From: Arthrobacter sp. CAU 1506
Lineage (GTDB): Bacteria; Actinomycetota; Actinomycetes; Actinomycetales; Micrococcaceae
Reading direction: 5' to 3'
NCBI RefSeq assembly: GCF_005047635.1
Contig: NZ_SUKC01000004.1
Span: forward strand, 124,001-188,000
Length of the DNA stretch: 64,000 nt
Every line of letters starts with the position of its first letter. Positions within the stretch are counted from its first letter, which is position 1. Position numbers and translations under genes: made by a program. Shown in pieces: positions 1-9,705 of the stretch. The notes beneath the pieces were generated by a model. It did not search any database and was not told the DNA's origin. It was given only the letters and a program-made list of their open reading frames with translations.

Positions 1-1517
1 GCGTCCCGCGCCTGCACCGAGATCTTCGGGCCGTAGAAGGCGGCTCCGCCCGGATCCGGCACCAGTTCCAGGCCGGATGCTTCGGCCACCTCGGCCAGGG
101 TGCGGGTGGCTTCGTCCCAGACCTCGTCGGAGCCCACGAACTTTTCCGGATCCTTGGTGGACAACTCCAGGAAGAAATCGTCCAGTCCGTAGTCCTTGAG
201 CAGGTCCAGCACGAAGTTCAGCGTGGTGGTCAGCTCGTCCTTCATCTGCTCGCGGGTGCAGTAGATGTGGGCGTCGTCCTGAGTCATGCCGCGCACTCGG
301 GTCAATCCGTGGATCACACCGGATTTCTCGTACCGGTAGACCGAACCGAACTCGAACAACCGCAACGGCAGCTCACGGTAGGACCGTCCGCGGGAGCGGA
401 AGATCAGGTTGTGCATGGGGCAGTTCATCGGCTTCAGGTAGTAGTCCTGGCCGGGCTTGACTACCTCGCCGGTCTCCGGGTCCCGGGTTTCGTCCACGTG
501 CATCGGAGGGAACATGCCGTCCCGGTACCAGTCCAGGTGGCCGGACACCTCGTACAGATTGCTCTTGGTGATGTGCGGGGTGTAGACGAATTCGTAGCCG
601 GCCTCGGTGTGCCGCTGCCGCGAGTAGTCTTCCATCGACTTGCGGACAATCCCGCCCTTGGGGTGGAAAACGGGCAGGCCGGAACCCAGTTCGTCCGGGA
701 AGGAGAACAGGTCCAGTTCGGCTCCCAGCCGGCGGTGGTCGCGGCGCTCGGCCTCCGCCAGCCGCTCCTGGTAGGCCTTCAGGTCGTCCTTGGTGGGCCA
801 AGCGGTGCCGTAGATGCGCTGCAGCTGCTTGTTCTTCTCGTTGCCGCGCCAGTAAGCGGCGGCCGAACGGGTCAGCGCGTACGCGTTGGAGATCAGCTTG
901 GTGTTGGGCAGGTGCGGGCCGCGGCAGAGGTCCTTCCAGACCACTTCGCCGCTCTTGGCGTCCACGTTGTCGTAGATGGTCAGCTCGCCGGCGCCAACTT
1001 CGATGTTGGCTCCTTCACCGGCCTCATCGGAGTGGCCCTTGAGCCCGATCAGCTCTTCCTTGTACGGCTCCCCGGCCATCTCGGCCAAGGCCTCGGTCTC
1101 GGAGACGCTGCGGCGGACGAATCGCTGGTTGGAATTGACGATCTTGAGCATCATCTTTTCCAGCTGCTTCAGGTCCTCCGGAGTGAAGGGCTCATCGACG
1201 TCGAAATCGAAGTAGAAGCCGTCGGTGATGTACGGCCCGATGCCAAGCTTGGAGTCTTTGCGCAGCTGCTGCACGGCCTGGGCCATGACGTGGGCGGTGG
1301 AATGGCGCAGCACGTTCAGCCCGTCGGGCGAATCGATGGTCACGGCTTCCACCTTGGCGCCGGCCGGAATGGGCTGGTCCAGGTCTTTCAGCTCGCCGTC
1401 AACGCGGACGACGACGACCTCCCGCCGGGTGCCGAAAAGGTCGGCTCCCGTCGTGCCCTCGGTCACCTGGTTCTCTTCGCCGTCGACGATGAGGGTGATG
1501 TTCTGGGGCGCTGACAC
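1..1517 (-). CDS. thrS: Threonyl-tRNA synthetase, C-terminus cut by window edge
   Basis: This gene charges tRNA-Thr with threonine in the cytoplasm. The reading frame begins [15 protein letters not shown], the N-terminal TGS domain, followed by the second additional domain containing [11 protein letters not shown] (the HxxxH-type editing motif) and the class II aminoacylation core with [10 protein letters not shown] and [14 protein letters not shown]. The start is a GTG at 1517, preceded by AGGAG at a 6-nt spacing, which is why an ATG-only search would miss it. About 505 codons are present; the family is usually 640-680 residues, so the end of the catalytic core and the anticodon-binding domain lie outside the window. 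Confidence 0.95.
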   Translation of the reverse strand, partial: MSAPQNITLIVDGEENQVTEGTTGADLFGTRREVVVVRVDGELKDLDQPIPAGAKVEAVTIDSPDGLNVLRHSTAHVMAQAVQQLRKDSKLGIGPYITDGFYFDFDVDEPFTPEDLKQLEKMMLKIVNSNQRFVRRSVSETEALAEMAGEPYKEELIGLKGHSDEAGEGANIEVGAGELTIYDNVDAKSGEVVWKDLCRGPHLPNTKLISNAYALTRSAAAYWRGNEKNKQLQRIYGTAWPTKDDLKAYQERLAEAERRDHRRLGAELDLFSFPDELGSGLPVFHPKGGIVRKSMEDYSRQRHTEAGYEFVYTPHITKSNLYEVSGHLDWYRDGMFPPMHVDETRDPETGEVVKPGQDYYLKPMNCPMHNLIFRSRGRSYRELPLRLFEFGSVYRYEKSGVIHGLTRVRGMTQDDAHIYCTREQMKDELTTTLNFVLDLLKDYGLDDFFLELSTKDPEKFVGSDEVWDEATRTLAEVAEASGLELVPDPGGAAFYGPKISVQARD

Positions 1518-1728
1518 AGAGGTCTCCTAAATGTTTGGCTGCGGCCGTCACTGCAGCGACATACGTGGGCGCTGCAAGCCTCTACGATCGTATCCGCTGA
1601 CGAGTTGCCGGACCAACATCGGCGCGGCCAGACCGGGGACGACCACCGCGCCGCATCACGGGGCCTGTCATACGCGAGGCCGGTTCGCTGCAAGGCATGT
1701 TCGTCGCAGCATCAAGGCCAGGCGGAGC

Positions 1729-3549
1729 CTAGAAGGGCGGTGTCTGCGGCTGAGCTGGCCAACCTTCAAAGGGACTCGACGTCCTGTCCGGGCTGGCGGA
1801 TTCGGCGGGGTCCCGCATGCTGATAGCGAGTTCTTCCTGCCTCGGGGCCTGCGGCGCACTGACCCTGTCAGCCGAGGGATCCGGGGCATTCGGCCGCAAA
1901 GTTGGCTCGCTTCCCGGCAAAGGACCGCCGGAGTGCCCGGCCCCTTGCCCATCCGTTGCCGGTCCCGGCTGGCGTTCGGGCAGTTGGGCGTGTTTGAGCC
2001 AGACGTGGTTGCGTAGTGGTTTTTGCGTAGGATCCACATCGGGCGGCGGGAAGAACCATGCGATGCCATTGATGACTTCGATCCGCCAGTGTCCTTCGTG
2101 GATGAGGTGGTGGTGGTGACTGCACAGCAGGACGCCGTTGTCGGTGGATGTCGGGCCGCCCTTTTCGAACCATTGGATGTGGTGCACTTCTGTCCACGTT
2201 GAGGGTGCGGTGCATCCGGGGAAGGCACAGCCTCCGTCCCTGGCGATGATTGCCAGCCGCATGTACTTCGGAAACAGTCGCTGGGACTGGCCGACGTCGA
2301 GGATCAGGCCCATGCCGGCGAGGACCACCGGAATGATGTCCGCATCGCAGGCCATGCGGCGGATGGTCTTTGCGCTGAGCGGGCCGGAGAATGTGCTGGC
2401 TCCCGGTCTGCCGAGGTCGGAGGCTAGGTCCTGGTAGTCAATGGTGACCAGCAGTTGGGGACGGAGTCCGCCCGCCGCCGGCAGCAGGTCCGTGGCAAGA
2501 GCGACGTTGCAGGCACCGACCAAACCGTCAAGGTGCCGCTGCTGTCGGGTCCGACCGTCTAGCTCCTGGCCAGATGCGGCGTCGGGATCAGTATCGTCCG
2601 GGTGGTTCGCGTCCCCGATGACGCTGCGCGGATCGGCGGCTGTCGGCCGGAGCGCAGGCGCGTTTCCGACACAAGCGTCTTCGCCGGCTGCGTCTTCACC
2701 GGTAGCAGGGCTGGCGCCGGTACCGAACCCGATAGTGCCGGCGGTAGCAGTGCCTTCCCGCAGGCGGGGATTGGTAGCCGTGTTGTACACGGTTGCCAGG
2801 ACCTCATTCTGCTCATCGGTGGCGTTGATTTCGTAGCAGTGCAGGCCGTTGCGTCGGCCTCGGTAGAACAAGCCCTGACGCGCCTTCAGCTCCGCTGCCG
2901 TCAGATCGGTGCCGCCGGGATGTAGGCCACCCTCCCACTGCCGGATCAAGAGCCTCAGGGAGTCGACATCGTAATCGGCCGCGTGCTTGACCAATGCCTC
3001 TTCCATCTGGCGCAGCTGGTCGGGTGCAGCGATCCGACGCAGCCCGTCCACGGCCCTCCGGATCAGGTTCGCGGCCTGGCCGGACACCTGCCCTTCATCC
3101 AGCGCACGGGCCAAGACCGGCAACCGGGGCGGCGGGGCCGGTGTGCCTTCGGGAACCGGCCGCGGTTCCGTAGCCTCAGCCAGCTGAAACCTGCGCGCGG
3201 CCTCCTGCCGGCCAATGCCGAGCTTCGCCCGCAGAAAATCCTCATTCGACTTGAAGGCGCCACGCTTCGGCCGGTGCGGGTCGTCCGGATCATGTGGCTG
3301 ATCTGTTTCTCCCACAGCCGCGATGTTCTGCGCCTTGATAATCCGGGCCAGGATCAGCTGGGTCTGGGCCACTGTATTGGCCAGCTCTTCCACCTGCGCT
3401 GCTGTGCTGGCCACCCATTTGGTGCTGCGGGTCAGGCCGTCAGCACGGAGCCGATCATTAACACCGGCGACCTCGGCACGCAGTCGGACCAACAGAGCGG
3501 AATCATCCTGCCCTGCTCCCGGAGCCGCATCCAGCACTTCGATCGCCAT
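1729..3549 (-). CDS. DUF222 / HNH endonuclease domain protein
   Basis: The protein has 606 residues. The N-terminal three quarters match the DUF222 (13E12-repeat) type common in actinomycetes. A C-terminal HNH nuclease motif follows: RDGGCAFPGC, then WTEVHHIQWFEKGG, then CSHHHHLIHEG, with paired cysteines and histidines for a metal-bound fold. About 110 proline-rich residues of low complexity trail after the HNH. These proteins are multicopy in many actinomycetes and have been discussed as selfish or recombination-related nucleases, but no firm role is known. It stands alone between thrS and dnaE2. No strong ribosome binding site precedes the ATG. Confidence 0.85.
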   Translation of the reverse strand: MAIEVLDAAPGAGQDDSALLVRLRAEVAGVNDRLRADGLTRSTKWVASTAAQVEELANTVAQTQLILARIIKAQNIAAVGETDQPHDPDDPHRPKRGAFKSNEDFLRAKLGIGRQEAARRFQLAEATEPRPVPEGTPAPPPRLPVLARALDEGQVSGQAANLIRRAVDGLRRIAAPDQLRQMEEALVKHAADYDVDSLRLLIRQWEGGLHPGGTDLTAAELKARQGLFYRGRRNGLHCYEINATDEQNEVLATVYNTATNPRLREGTATAGTIGFGTGASPATGEDAAGEDACVGNAPALRPTAADPRSVIGDANHPDDTDPDAASGQELDGRTRQQRHLDGLVGACNVALATDLLPAAGGLRPQLLVTIDYQDLASDLGRPGASTFSGPLSAKTIRRMACDADIIPVVLAGMGLILDVGQSQRLFPKYMRLAIIARDGGCAFPGCTAPSTWTEVHHIQWFEKGGPTSTDNGVLLCSHHHHLIHEGHWRIEVINGIAWFFPPPDVDPTQKPLRNHVWLKHAQLPERQPGPATDGQGAGHSGGPLPGSEPTLRPNAPDPSADRVSAPQAPRQEELAISMRDPAESASPDRTSSPFEGWPAQPQTPPF

Positions 3550-3879
3550 AAATCCAGCCTATGAAGCGCTGGAAAGCGGCAGCAGTGGCGTGAGCACTGA
3601 TGTGGACGCGCTGCAGCAAAAAGGCGGATGTGTAGGTAGGGTGGGCGCGGTTCGAGCTACCGGTGGCGTGGGGAGTCCGCTCCACGGGCTCGATCCTGAT
3701 GGTCAGGGTAAAGACGAACAGCAGCAACAGTCACGCCAACCTCTGGCAACATCACGGAGCAGCATAAACAGGGGCGTTGCGCCGCGCCTTGGAGCAGTAC
3801 CGCCAGAACCCACGCGGCACCCATCATCCGCCCGGCCTTTACCCGGCCACCTGACCCGCCAGACTCCGTCCGGCCGGCT
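3550..3879. other. Intergenic region, no gene seen
   Basis: This 330-base stretch separates the start of the DUF222/HNH gene from the end of dnaE2. It presumably holds the promoter of the DUF222 gene. A GGTTCGAG string near 3650 resembles a tRNA T-loop, but no acceptor stem or anticodon arm fits around it. The last part, near 3830-3900, is rich in CCGGC/CCCGG runs that could fold at the 3' end of the dnaE2 message, without a clear T-tract. Confidence 0.5.
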
Positions 3880-6800
3880 TCACCCGGCCCGGGACGGACG
3901 GCTTCCGGCCAGCCAGGGTTCTGCCGGGCCGCGGTTGTCGAGGCCTTCCTCGGCCATGCGGCGGGCGAGCTCGGCGGTACTCAGTGGTCTGGAAGGGTGT
4001 GCTGCCGGCGGTGCGTCAGGGGCCCGAACGTGCGTCGGTTCGGGACGGACCGTGTTTCCCGGCAGCGGCAGACGGGCAGTATCGGATAGGTCCCAGGCCT
4101 CAAGTGCCTGCAACCCGAGTCCCTTGGGGCCGGTCCGGCGAGTGAGCCCGCGGATGAGCAGCAGCTCGGTCCCGAACAGCAGTGGGCCGGAGCGTTCCTG
4201 TGCCTCCTGGAAAAACGTGGCGTCTACACAGCCGGTGCCGTCGTCCACACTGATGAAAACCACCCGGCGGCCGCCGCGCATAGGCGGGGTTTGGGTAGCG
4301 ACCCGGATGCCGGCCACCATCACTTCGCTTCCGTTGCGCAAGCCCAGCAGGTCCTTGGCCGGTGTGACCCCTAGTTGTGCCAGCAGCGGCGCGTAGCTCT
4401 CCATCAAATGGGAGCTGGCGTCGATCGAGAGCAGGTCGAGTTCGGTGCGCACCATGTCCACCGCCGTCGGTTCGGGGAAGACCGGGACCAGGTTGCGCAG
4501 CTCCAGATCACCCAGCGGCAAGGACAGCTGGCCTTCGCTGGGCTGGTAGCGCTTGGGCACCGGGCGCGCGGCTGGCTGGTCCAGGTGATAAACCAGGTCC
4601 GTCCGGCTGGCAGCTCGTCCGCCGCGTTGGCCGGTAGCCCGGTTCAGTTCATCGAAGGCTCCCAGCTGGGCCAGGCGTTTTAGCGCAGGTTTGCTGACCT
4701 TGCCCCGGGCCCGGAGGTCGGCCAAAGATTCGTACGGCTGTCCGGCGACAATGCGCCGGAGCTCTGTAGCTGAGAGCCCGTAGATGCCGGCAAGGCTGAG
4801 CCGGATGCCCAGCTTTTCTCCGGCAGCTGACGAAACACGTTCCACCCGGTAGCGGTCAGTGCTGCGGTTGATGTCCAACGGCAGAATCGGAATACCGAGG
4901 CGCCGCGCCTCGGCCACCAACAGGCGGCGCGGATACATCCCCGGGTCGTGCTCCCAGAGCCCGGCAAGGAAGGCCTCCGGATGGTGTGCTTTCAACCACG
5001 CGGTCTGGTAGGTGGGGACGGCGAAAGCGGCACCGTGGGCTTTGCAGAAGCCGAAGCTGCCGAAGGACTTCAAGGTGGTCCAAACCGTATCCACTACGTC
5101 CGGCGGGTATCCCCGGTCCAGCGAAGCTTTGCGGAAATAATCCTCCACCGCCGGTTCCGCTTCCTCGTTGCCCAGCAGCCGGCGGAATTCGTCCGCCTTG
5201 GCCAGCCCGCATCCGGTAAAGACATCAAAGGTCCTCAGGACTTGTTCGTGGAAAACAGTCACTCCATGGGTTTCTTTCAAAACCGGGATCAGGTCCGGAT
5301 GAGGGAAGCGCTCCGGAGCCCAACCGTGGCGCTGCTCCAGGAACGGCCGGACCATGTCAGATTGCATGGGTCCTGGCCTGAACAGCGAAATGTCGATGAT
5401 CAGGTCGTTAAAGTCCCGCGGCGCCATCTTGCCCACCAGTTCGCGCTGGCCCGGGGATTCGATCTGGAAGCATCCCAGAGTGTGGGTGCTGCGGATCAGC
5501 TCGTAGGTCGGCTCGTCGTCCAGCGGGACCTGTTCCAGGTTGATTGTCCCGTCCGCGGCAATGTACCCGGGCCCTTCCCCGTCCTCATCCACCGGATGTT
5601 TTCCGGCCGCTGTCACAGCTTCCTTGGTGGGGTGAATGCGGGCGATTTCGGCGAGCGCGTAAGCCATCGAGCTCTGCATCCGCACACCCAGCACATCCAG
5701 TTTGAGCATGCCCATCGGGTCCATATCGTGTTTGTCGAACTGGCTCATCGGCAGTCCCAGTCCGCTGGGCTGGGTTGGGGTACGGTCCAGCAGCGAGGTG
5801 TCTCCCAGGATTACCCCGCAAGGGTGCATGGAGATATGCCGGGGCAGCCGGTCCAGCCGTTCGGTCAGATCCACCAGCAGATCCAGTTGCTGGTTCTGCT
5901 CAACCTGGGCCGAGAACTCGCGCAGTTCAGGCTTCTCTGCCATTGCCTCACGGAATTTGCGCGCGGAGAACCGCCAGAGCTGCTTGGCGATACCTGAGAT
6001 TTCGTCCTCCGGCAGACCAAGTGCAAGGCCGGCGTCACGGACCGCTCCGCGGGCGCGGTAGCCGTTCTGCATACTCATCAGCGTGACCCGCTCGCTGCCG
6101 AATCGGTCGAAGATCTTCTGGTAGACGTTGTGCCGTTCTGCGCTTTCCACATCAATGTCTATGTCCGGCAGGGTTGAGCGGTCCTGGGAGAGGAAGCGTT
6201 CGAAGATCAGCCCGTGGTCCAGCGGGTTTACGTGACTGATATAGAGCAGGTAGTTCACCAGGCTGGAGGCGCCGGAGCCCCGGGCTGAAGCCCGCACGCC
6301 CATGCCGGTAATCATTCGCGACACTTCGGCCACCGTCAGGAAGTAGGAGGCGAAGCCCAGCCGGGAGATGATGCCCAGTTCATGTGTCAGCCGGTCCCGC
6401 AGTTCCTGTTCTGCCCGTCCGGACATTCCGCCAAAGCGCTCTGCGATGCCGGTTTCACAGCGCTGTAGCAGCTCGGCCATTGGCTCCCCGTCGATTCCGA
6501 TCACCGAGGCTTCCGGGACCACGGGATGTTTGAAGCCCATGTCTTGGTACGGGTCCATCCGGCACCGGTCCGCCACGGCTTCGGTCGTGGACAGCAGGCG
6601 GTGCACGTCCCGGCTACCGCCGCCGGCTGCCTGGACGATCTCCCGGGCCAGCGCCTGCATCTGGGCAGGCGATTTCAGCCAGCCCTGGGCGCTGGGCTGC
6701 AGGTCAGGCAGTTTGGACAAGGCGGTCAATGTCCTGGCCGAGTCCAGCACATCTGCGGTGGCTGCTCCGTCTTCTTCGCAGTAGCGCACGGCATTGGTCA

Positions 6801-7437
6801 ACACGGCTGGAATCTTCAGCTCGCCGGCAAGGTTGAGCATCCGCACGGCATGGGCGGTGCTCAGGTTCTCGCCGGGGGCACTGAGATGGGAGACGATCTC
6901 CATGGCCAGCGATCCGGCAGGCAGTACTGTGCGCCAGTGGCCGGCCAATCTGCGGGCTTCGGTGTAGCTGCGGCGGCGCAGTGCCTGACCGACCTCGGAC
7001 ATCGGACCCAACAGCACCGTAAGGGCAGTTCCGCCGTCCGGGGTACCGGCATGCCGGGCGAGTTGCTCCAGCGTCACCCCGGGCGTCCGGTGCCTGCTCC
7101 CCCGTCCGCTGCCAGCCGTACCGTCATGCGCTGCCGAAATCAGGCGGCAGAGCGCATGGTAGCCGCTGCCTTGGTTCCCACCATGTGCCAGCACCACAAC
7201 GCGCCCGGTGTCCCGGCCGCCGTCGTCCTGGACTGCCAGATCCACGCCGACTATCGGATCAATCCCTACGGCCAGGCAGGCCTTGAGGTGCTTGACCGTT
7301 CCGTAGAGCCCGTCACGGTCCGTGCAGGCCAATGCATCCGCCCCGAAGGAAGCGGCTGCATTGGCCAGCTCATCGGGCCAGGAGACACCGTAGTGGGCGC
7401 TGAACGCCGTGGAGACATGAAGATGGGTAAAGCTCAT
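3880..7437 (-). CDS. dnaE2: Error-prone DNA polymerase III alpha subunit DnaE2
   Basis: A 1185-residue C-family polymerase implicated in damage-induced translesion synthesis. The N-terminal PHP domain begins FTHLHVSTAFSAHYG and carries ACTDRDGLYG, where the usual TDHD metal motif has Arg for His, so PHP metal binding is probably degenerate. The palm has GSGASSLVNYLLY followed by LPDIDIDVESAER, containing the catalytic aspartates. The C-terminal OB fold has PPMRGGRRVVFISVDDGTG, typical of DnaE2 rather than replicative DnaE1. It lies about 100 nt downstream of a DUF6504 gene with an SOS box in front. No ImuB-type Y-family polymerase or ImuA' gene is adjacent, which is unusual for this cassette. 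Confidence 0.92.
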   Translation of the reverse strand: MSFTHLHVSTAFSAHYGVSWPDELANAAASFGADALACTDRDGLYGTVKHLKACLAVGIDPIVGVDLAVQDDGGRDTGRVVVLAHGGNQGSGYHALCRLISAAHDGTAGSGRGSRHRTPGVTLEQLARHAGTPDGGTALTVLLGPMSEVGQALRRRSYTEARRLAGHWRTVLPAGSLAMEIVSHLSAPGENLSTAHAVRMLNLAGELKIPAVLTNAVRYCEEDGAATADVLDSARTLTALSKLPDLQPSAQGWLKSPAQMQALAREIVQAAGGGSRDVHRLLSTTEAVADRCRMDPYQDMGFKHPVVPEASVIGIDGEPMAELLQRCETGIAERFGGMSGRAEQELRDRLTHELGIISRLGFASYFLTVAEVSRMITGMGVRASARGSGASSLVNYLLYISHVNPLDHGLIFERFLSQDRSTLPDIDIDVESAERHNVYQKIFDRFGSERVTLMSMQNGYRARGAVRDAGLALGLPEDEISGIAKQLWRFSARKFREAMAEKPELREFSAQVEQNQQLDLLVDLTERLDRLPRHISMHPCGVILGDTSLLDRTPTQPSGLGLPMSQFDKHDMDPMGMLKLDVLGVRMQSSMAYALAEIARIHPTKEAVTAAGKHPVDEDGEGPGYIAADGTINLEQVPLDDEPTYELIRSTHTLGCFQIESPGQRELVGKMAPRDFNDLIIDISLFRPGPMQSDMVRPFLEQRHGWAPERFPHPDLIPVLKETHGVTVFHEQVLRTFDVFTGCGLAKADEFRRLLGNEEAEPAVEDYFRKASLDRGYPPDVVDTVWTTLKSFGSFGFCKAHGAAFAVPTYQTAWLKAHHPEAFLAGLWEHDPGMYPRRLLVAEARRLGIPILPLDINRSTDRYRVERVSSAAGEKLGIRLSLAGIYGLSATELRRIVAGQPYESLADLRARGKVSKPALKRLAQLGAFDELNRATGQRGGRAASRTDLVYHLDQPAARPVPKRYQPSEGQLSLPLGDLELRNLVPVFPEPTAVDMVRTELDLLSIDASSHLMESYAPLLAQLGVTPAKDLLGLRNGSEVMVAGIRVATQTPPMRGGRRVVFISVDDGTGCVDATFFQEAQERSGPLLFGTELLLIRGLTRRTGPKGLGLQALEAWDLSDTARLPLPGNTVRPEPTHVRAPDAPPAAHPSRPLSTAELARRMAEEGLDNRGPAEPWLAGSRPSRAG

Positions 7438-7535
7438 TGGTCATTCCAAACGCCTCATTCAAGGCTCAGGATCGTTATCCGGCAGAAGCCGCAAACCGGG
7501 CGGGAAAATACTGTTTGGCACCAGCGTGTTTGCGC

Positions 7536-7850
7536 TCAGGCGCTCAGTTCCCGGACCGCATCATGTACACGGATCAGTCGCCAGCGGTCAGCATCCACCT
7601 GGTGGGAAAGATCCAAGGTGCGGATTTGGGATCTGCCGTTCAGCCGTGCCTGAACGCGCCAGATTTCATGGTCCACCAACCCGGCTCCCCTGCCCCGCTC
7701 TGCACGCAGCTCTTCCGCCCACCATTTGCGGCGTTCATACCAACGCACTGGCTCAGCGACGATCCGGTAGCTCCTGCCCTGCCACCGCAGCCGCAGCGGC
7801 TGTCCGGCAGGGGAACAAACAACTTCGACAGCTTCACTGAAAACACCCAT
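7536..7850 (-). CDS. DUF6504 family protein beside dnaE2
   Basis: About 104 residues, starting MGVFSEAVEVVCSPAG. The motif RWQGRSYRIVAEPVRWYERRKWW, followed by HEIWRVQAR and a basic C-terminus, is typical of the small DUF6504 proteins found next to dnaE2 and imuB in actinomycetes. An in-frame ATG lies upstream at 7868, but the ATG at 7850 has AAAGGTG placed about 7 nt before it and is preferred. The biochemical role is unknown; its position between the SOS box and dnaE2 suggests a mutasome accessory part. Confidence 0.8.
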   Translation of the reverse strand: MGVFSEAVEVVCSPAGQPLRLRWQGRSYRIVAEPVRWYERRKWWAEELRAERGRGAGLVDHEIWRVQARLNGRSQIRTLDLSHQVDADRWRLIRVHDAVRELSA

Positions 7851-7944
7851 GTCCCAGTCACCTTTCATCTGGACAACGGGTCAGAGCTTGCAGCACGCGC
7901 CCCTGCACCAACACGCCTGCCGTAAAACTTGACCCTTTTATTCT

Positions 7945-7964
7945 ATTCGAATATGTGTTCGAAT
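7945..7964 (-). promoter_or_regulatory. LexA-type SOS box upstream of DUF6504-dnaE2
   Basis: The core TCGAAT-ATGT-GTTCGA at 7947-7962 differs from the actinobacterial LexA consensus TCGAAC-N4-GTTCGA at one base, and two flanking bases on each side (AT) extend the symmetry. It lies about 95 nt upstream of the DUF6504 start codon. SOS control of dnaE2 is established in mycobacteria, so damage induction of this unit is a reasonable inference. Confidence 0.8.
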
Positions 7965-8025
7965 CCAAGATCAAGCGTAGGGTCAGGCACTGACAAAATC
8001 AGAGCGGGAAGAAGGCCCTGTGGAT

Positions 8026-8146
8026 GGACGCCGCGGGCCATCCTTAGCCTTCGACGGACGCCGCGGGCCATCCTTAGCCTTCGACGGACGCCGCGGGATC
8101 TTCCCCTGCCCTGGATGGACGCCGCGGGCCCCTCCCTAGCCTTGTT
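8026..8146. repeat. Four tandem copies of a 30-bp GC-rich repeat
   Basis: Units begin at 8026, 8056, 8086 and 8117, each opening GGACGCCGCGGG. The first two units are identical over all 30 bases; the third and fourth diverge after the shared 12-base core. The last copy overlaps the 3' end of the SRPBCC gene. Units contain CCGCGG, and the first and fourth copies also have flanking GGATGG, paired with CCATCC in the first. There is no spacer variation, so it is not a CRISPR array. Confidence 0.85.
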
Positions 8147-8567
8147 CGGCCAGGTACTTCACATCGCCCACCAGTTTGTCCCACATCAACTTGGAGTGTT
8201 CGGCATCTTCAGCACTGGCGTTGTTGTCCTGCGACAGCGTGAACTCGGTTCCGCCGGGAACCTCCTCCAGCGTCCAGACGAGGCGGTGGTAGTTCTCCGG
8301 CACGTCCTCCAACCCGGTCAGCGGGCTGAAGTGCGTGACGACCAGTCGCCTACCAGGTTCGAATTCCACCACCTGGCCCTTGTCTTCGTAGGCTTTGCCT
8401 TCCCACTCACCCCGCCAGCGGATGGGGCCGCCAACACTCCAGTCGGTCTGGACCTCGGTACCGAACATAAAACCCTTGATGGCTTCGGGGTCGGTAATTA
8501 CTGACCAGACGCGATCGCGCGGTGCCGCGATGGTCGTCGTCGAACTGGCGACAAATTTTCCCGTCAT
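8136..8567 (-). CDS. SRPBCC / AHSA1 family protein
   Basis: This is a 143-residue START-like protein beginning MTGKFVASSTTTIAAPRDRVW, the usual beta-strand plus helix opening of the family. It continues with GGPIRWRGEWEGKAYEDKG and a C-terminal helix around LMWDKLVGDVKYLAE. AHSA1/SRPBCC proteins bind hydrophobic ligands or client proteins; the ligand cannot be predicted. The ATG at 8567 has GGAGG six bases upstream, so the longer in-frame start at 8603 is rejected. Confidence 0.85.
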   Translation of the reverse strand: MTGKFVASSTTTIAAPRDRVWSVITDPEAIKGFMFGTEVQTDWSVGGPIRWRGEWEGKAYEDKGQVVEFEPGRRLVVTHFSPLTGLEDVPENYHRLVWTLEEVPGGTEFTLSQDNNASAEDAEHSKLMWDKLVGDVKYLAEQG

Positions 8568-8814
8568 GGGTTTCCTCCCGCAGACAGCGCCGAAGCAGTG
8601 CATCCGGCTATTCCCCAGCTTTCAGCAGAGGCGGCCGGTGCACAATAAGTCCGGCGCAAATGCTGCGGACAAACGCTGACAAAGGGGCGGCTGCTAACCG
8701 GGGCAGTACGCGGGATCGGAAAACCGCCAAAGGTCCCGCCGGTCGGAGCGAGCGATCAGGCCAACAGCGCGAGGTCGGCCGGAAAGCCGCTCCTCCGAAC
8801 CGCCGAAACCGCGC

Positions 8815-9522
8815 TCATGCTGCCTCGTCGATGAGATCGGGTCCGTTATTGCGCACATTGTTGACCTTGGAGCTGACCCTCCGCGGCACAAGGTGCGGCT
8901 CGGGCATGGCGGCCAGCAACTGCTGCACATCGGCCTCTGACGTTGTTTCCGGATCCAGCCAGTCCGCATAGAGGTCGCCCGGGACGATCAGCGGCGTCCT
9001 GTCGTGGATATGCCCCAGTGAATCGGAAGCCTGGGTGGTGATGATGGTACAGGTCCGCAGCCACTTGTCCGGATGATCCTCAGGCAACGCAGGATCGGGC
9101 CAGTTCTCAAAGAGAGCCGCGAAGGCCAACATCTCTTCGTGTTCGCCGTGCAGATAGGTCGGTATCTTGCCGTCCGAGGTCTTTTGCCACTCAAAGTACC
9201 CATCGGCAACGAGCAACCCGCGCTTTCTCGCCGCTGCCTTACGGAACGATGGTTTTTCCGTGACGGTCTCCATGCGCGCATTGATCAGGCGTGCGCCGGA
9301 ACGAGGATCCTTGGCCCACGGAGGCACCAGGCCCCAGCGTGCCATGATGAGTTTTCTGGACACCCCGTCACCGCTGGCCGCTCTTCGGTCGATAATCAGG
9401 GGAACTTGGTCGGTCGGTGCAATGTTGTACGAAGGCTGGATCTCTTCGACATAGGACTCATCGACGTCGAACGAAGCCACCAGGTCGCCGGTTCCCCGCG
9501 CCATCACGTATCTGCCACACAT
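8815..9522 (-). CDS. SOS response-associated peptidase (SRAP/YedK/HMCES family)
   Basis: A 235-residue protein that covalently caps abasic sites in single-stranded DNA. It starts MCGRYV, so Cys2 becomes the N-terminal nucleophile after methionine removal. Other family landmarks are SYNIAPTD, RWGLVPPWAKD, NARMETV, GYFEWQ and HDRTPLIV. Length is typical. It sits beside the SOS-linked dnaE2 region, but no SOS box was seen directly upstream. Confidence 0.92.
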   Translation of the reverse strand: MCGRYVMARGTGDLVASFDVDESYVEEIQPSYNIAPTDQVPLIIDRRAASGDGVSRKLIMARWGLVPPWAKDPRSGARLINARMETVTEKPSFRKAAARKRGLLVADGYFEWQKTSDGKIPTYLHGEHEEMLAFAALFENWPDPALPEDHPDKWLRTCTIITTQASDSLGHIHDRTPLIVPGDLYADWLDPETTSEADVQQLLAAMPEPHLVPRRVSSKVNNVRNNGPDLIDEAA

Positions 9523-9705
9523 GCCTCCATTATGATGCAGGTCAGCAGGCCCCGGGCGCGGAAGGGCCCCGGCATCCGATGGCAGGCCCCGGGCCCCGGC
9601 ACCGGCGCCAAGCCCCGGGCACCGGCCCCGCTATCCAGCACCGGGAATGGCCGCGGCCGGGGCAGCGTTGACATGTACACAAGCTTTCACACAGAAGGAG
9701 CCACC

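Noticed and set aside
3635-3700. GGTTCGAG string considered as a tRNA T-loop
   Set aside because: No acceptor stem, D-arm or anticodon arm can be drawn on either strand.
8026-8146. Tandem repeats considered as a CRISPR array
   Set aside because: Units abut with no spacers, only four copies exist, and no cas gene is nearby.
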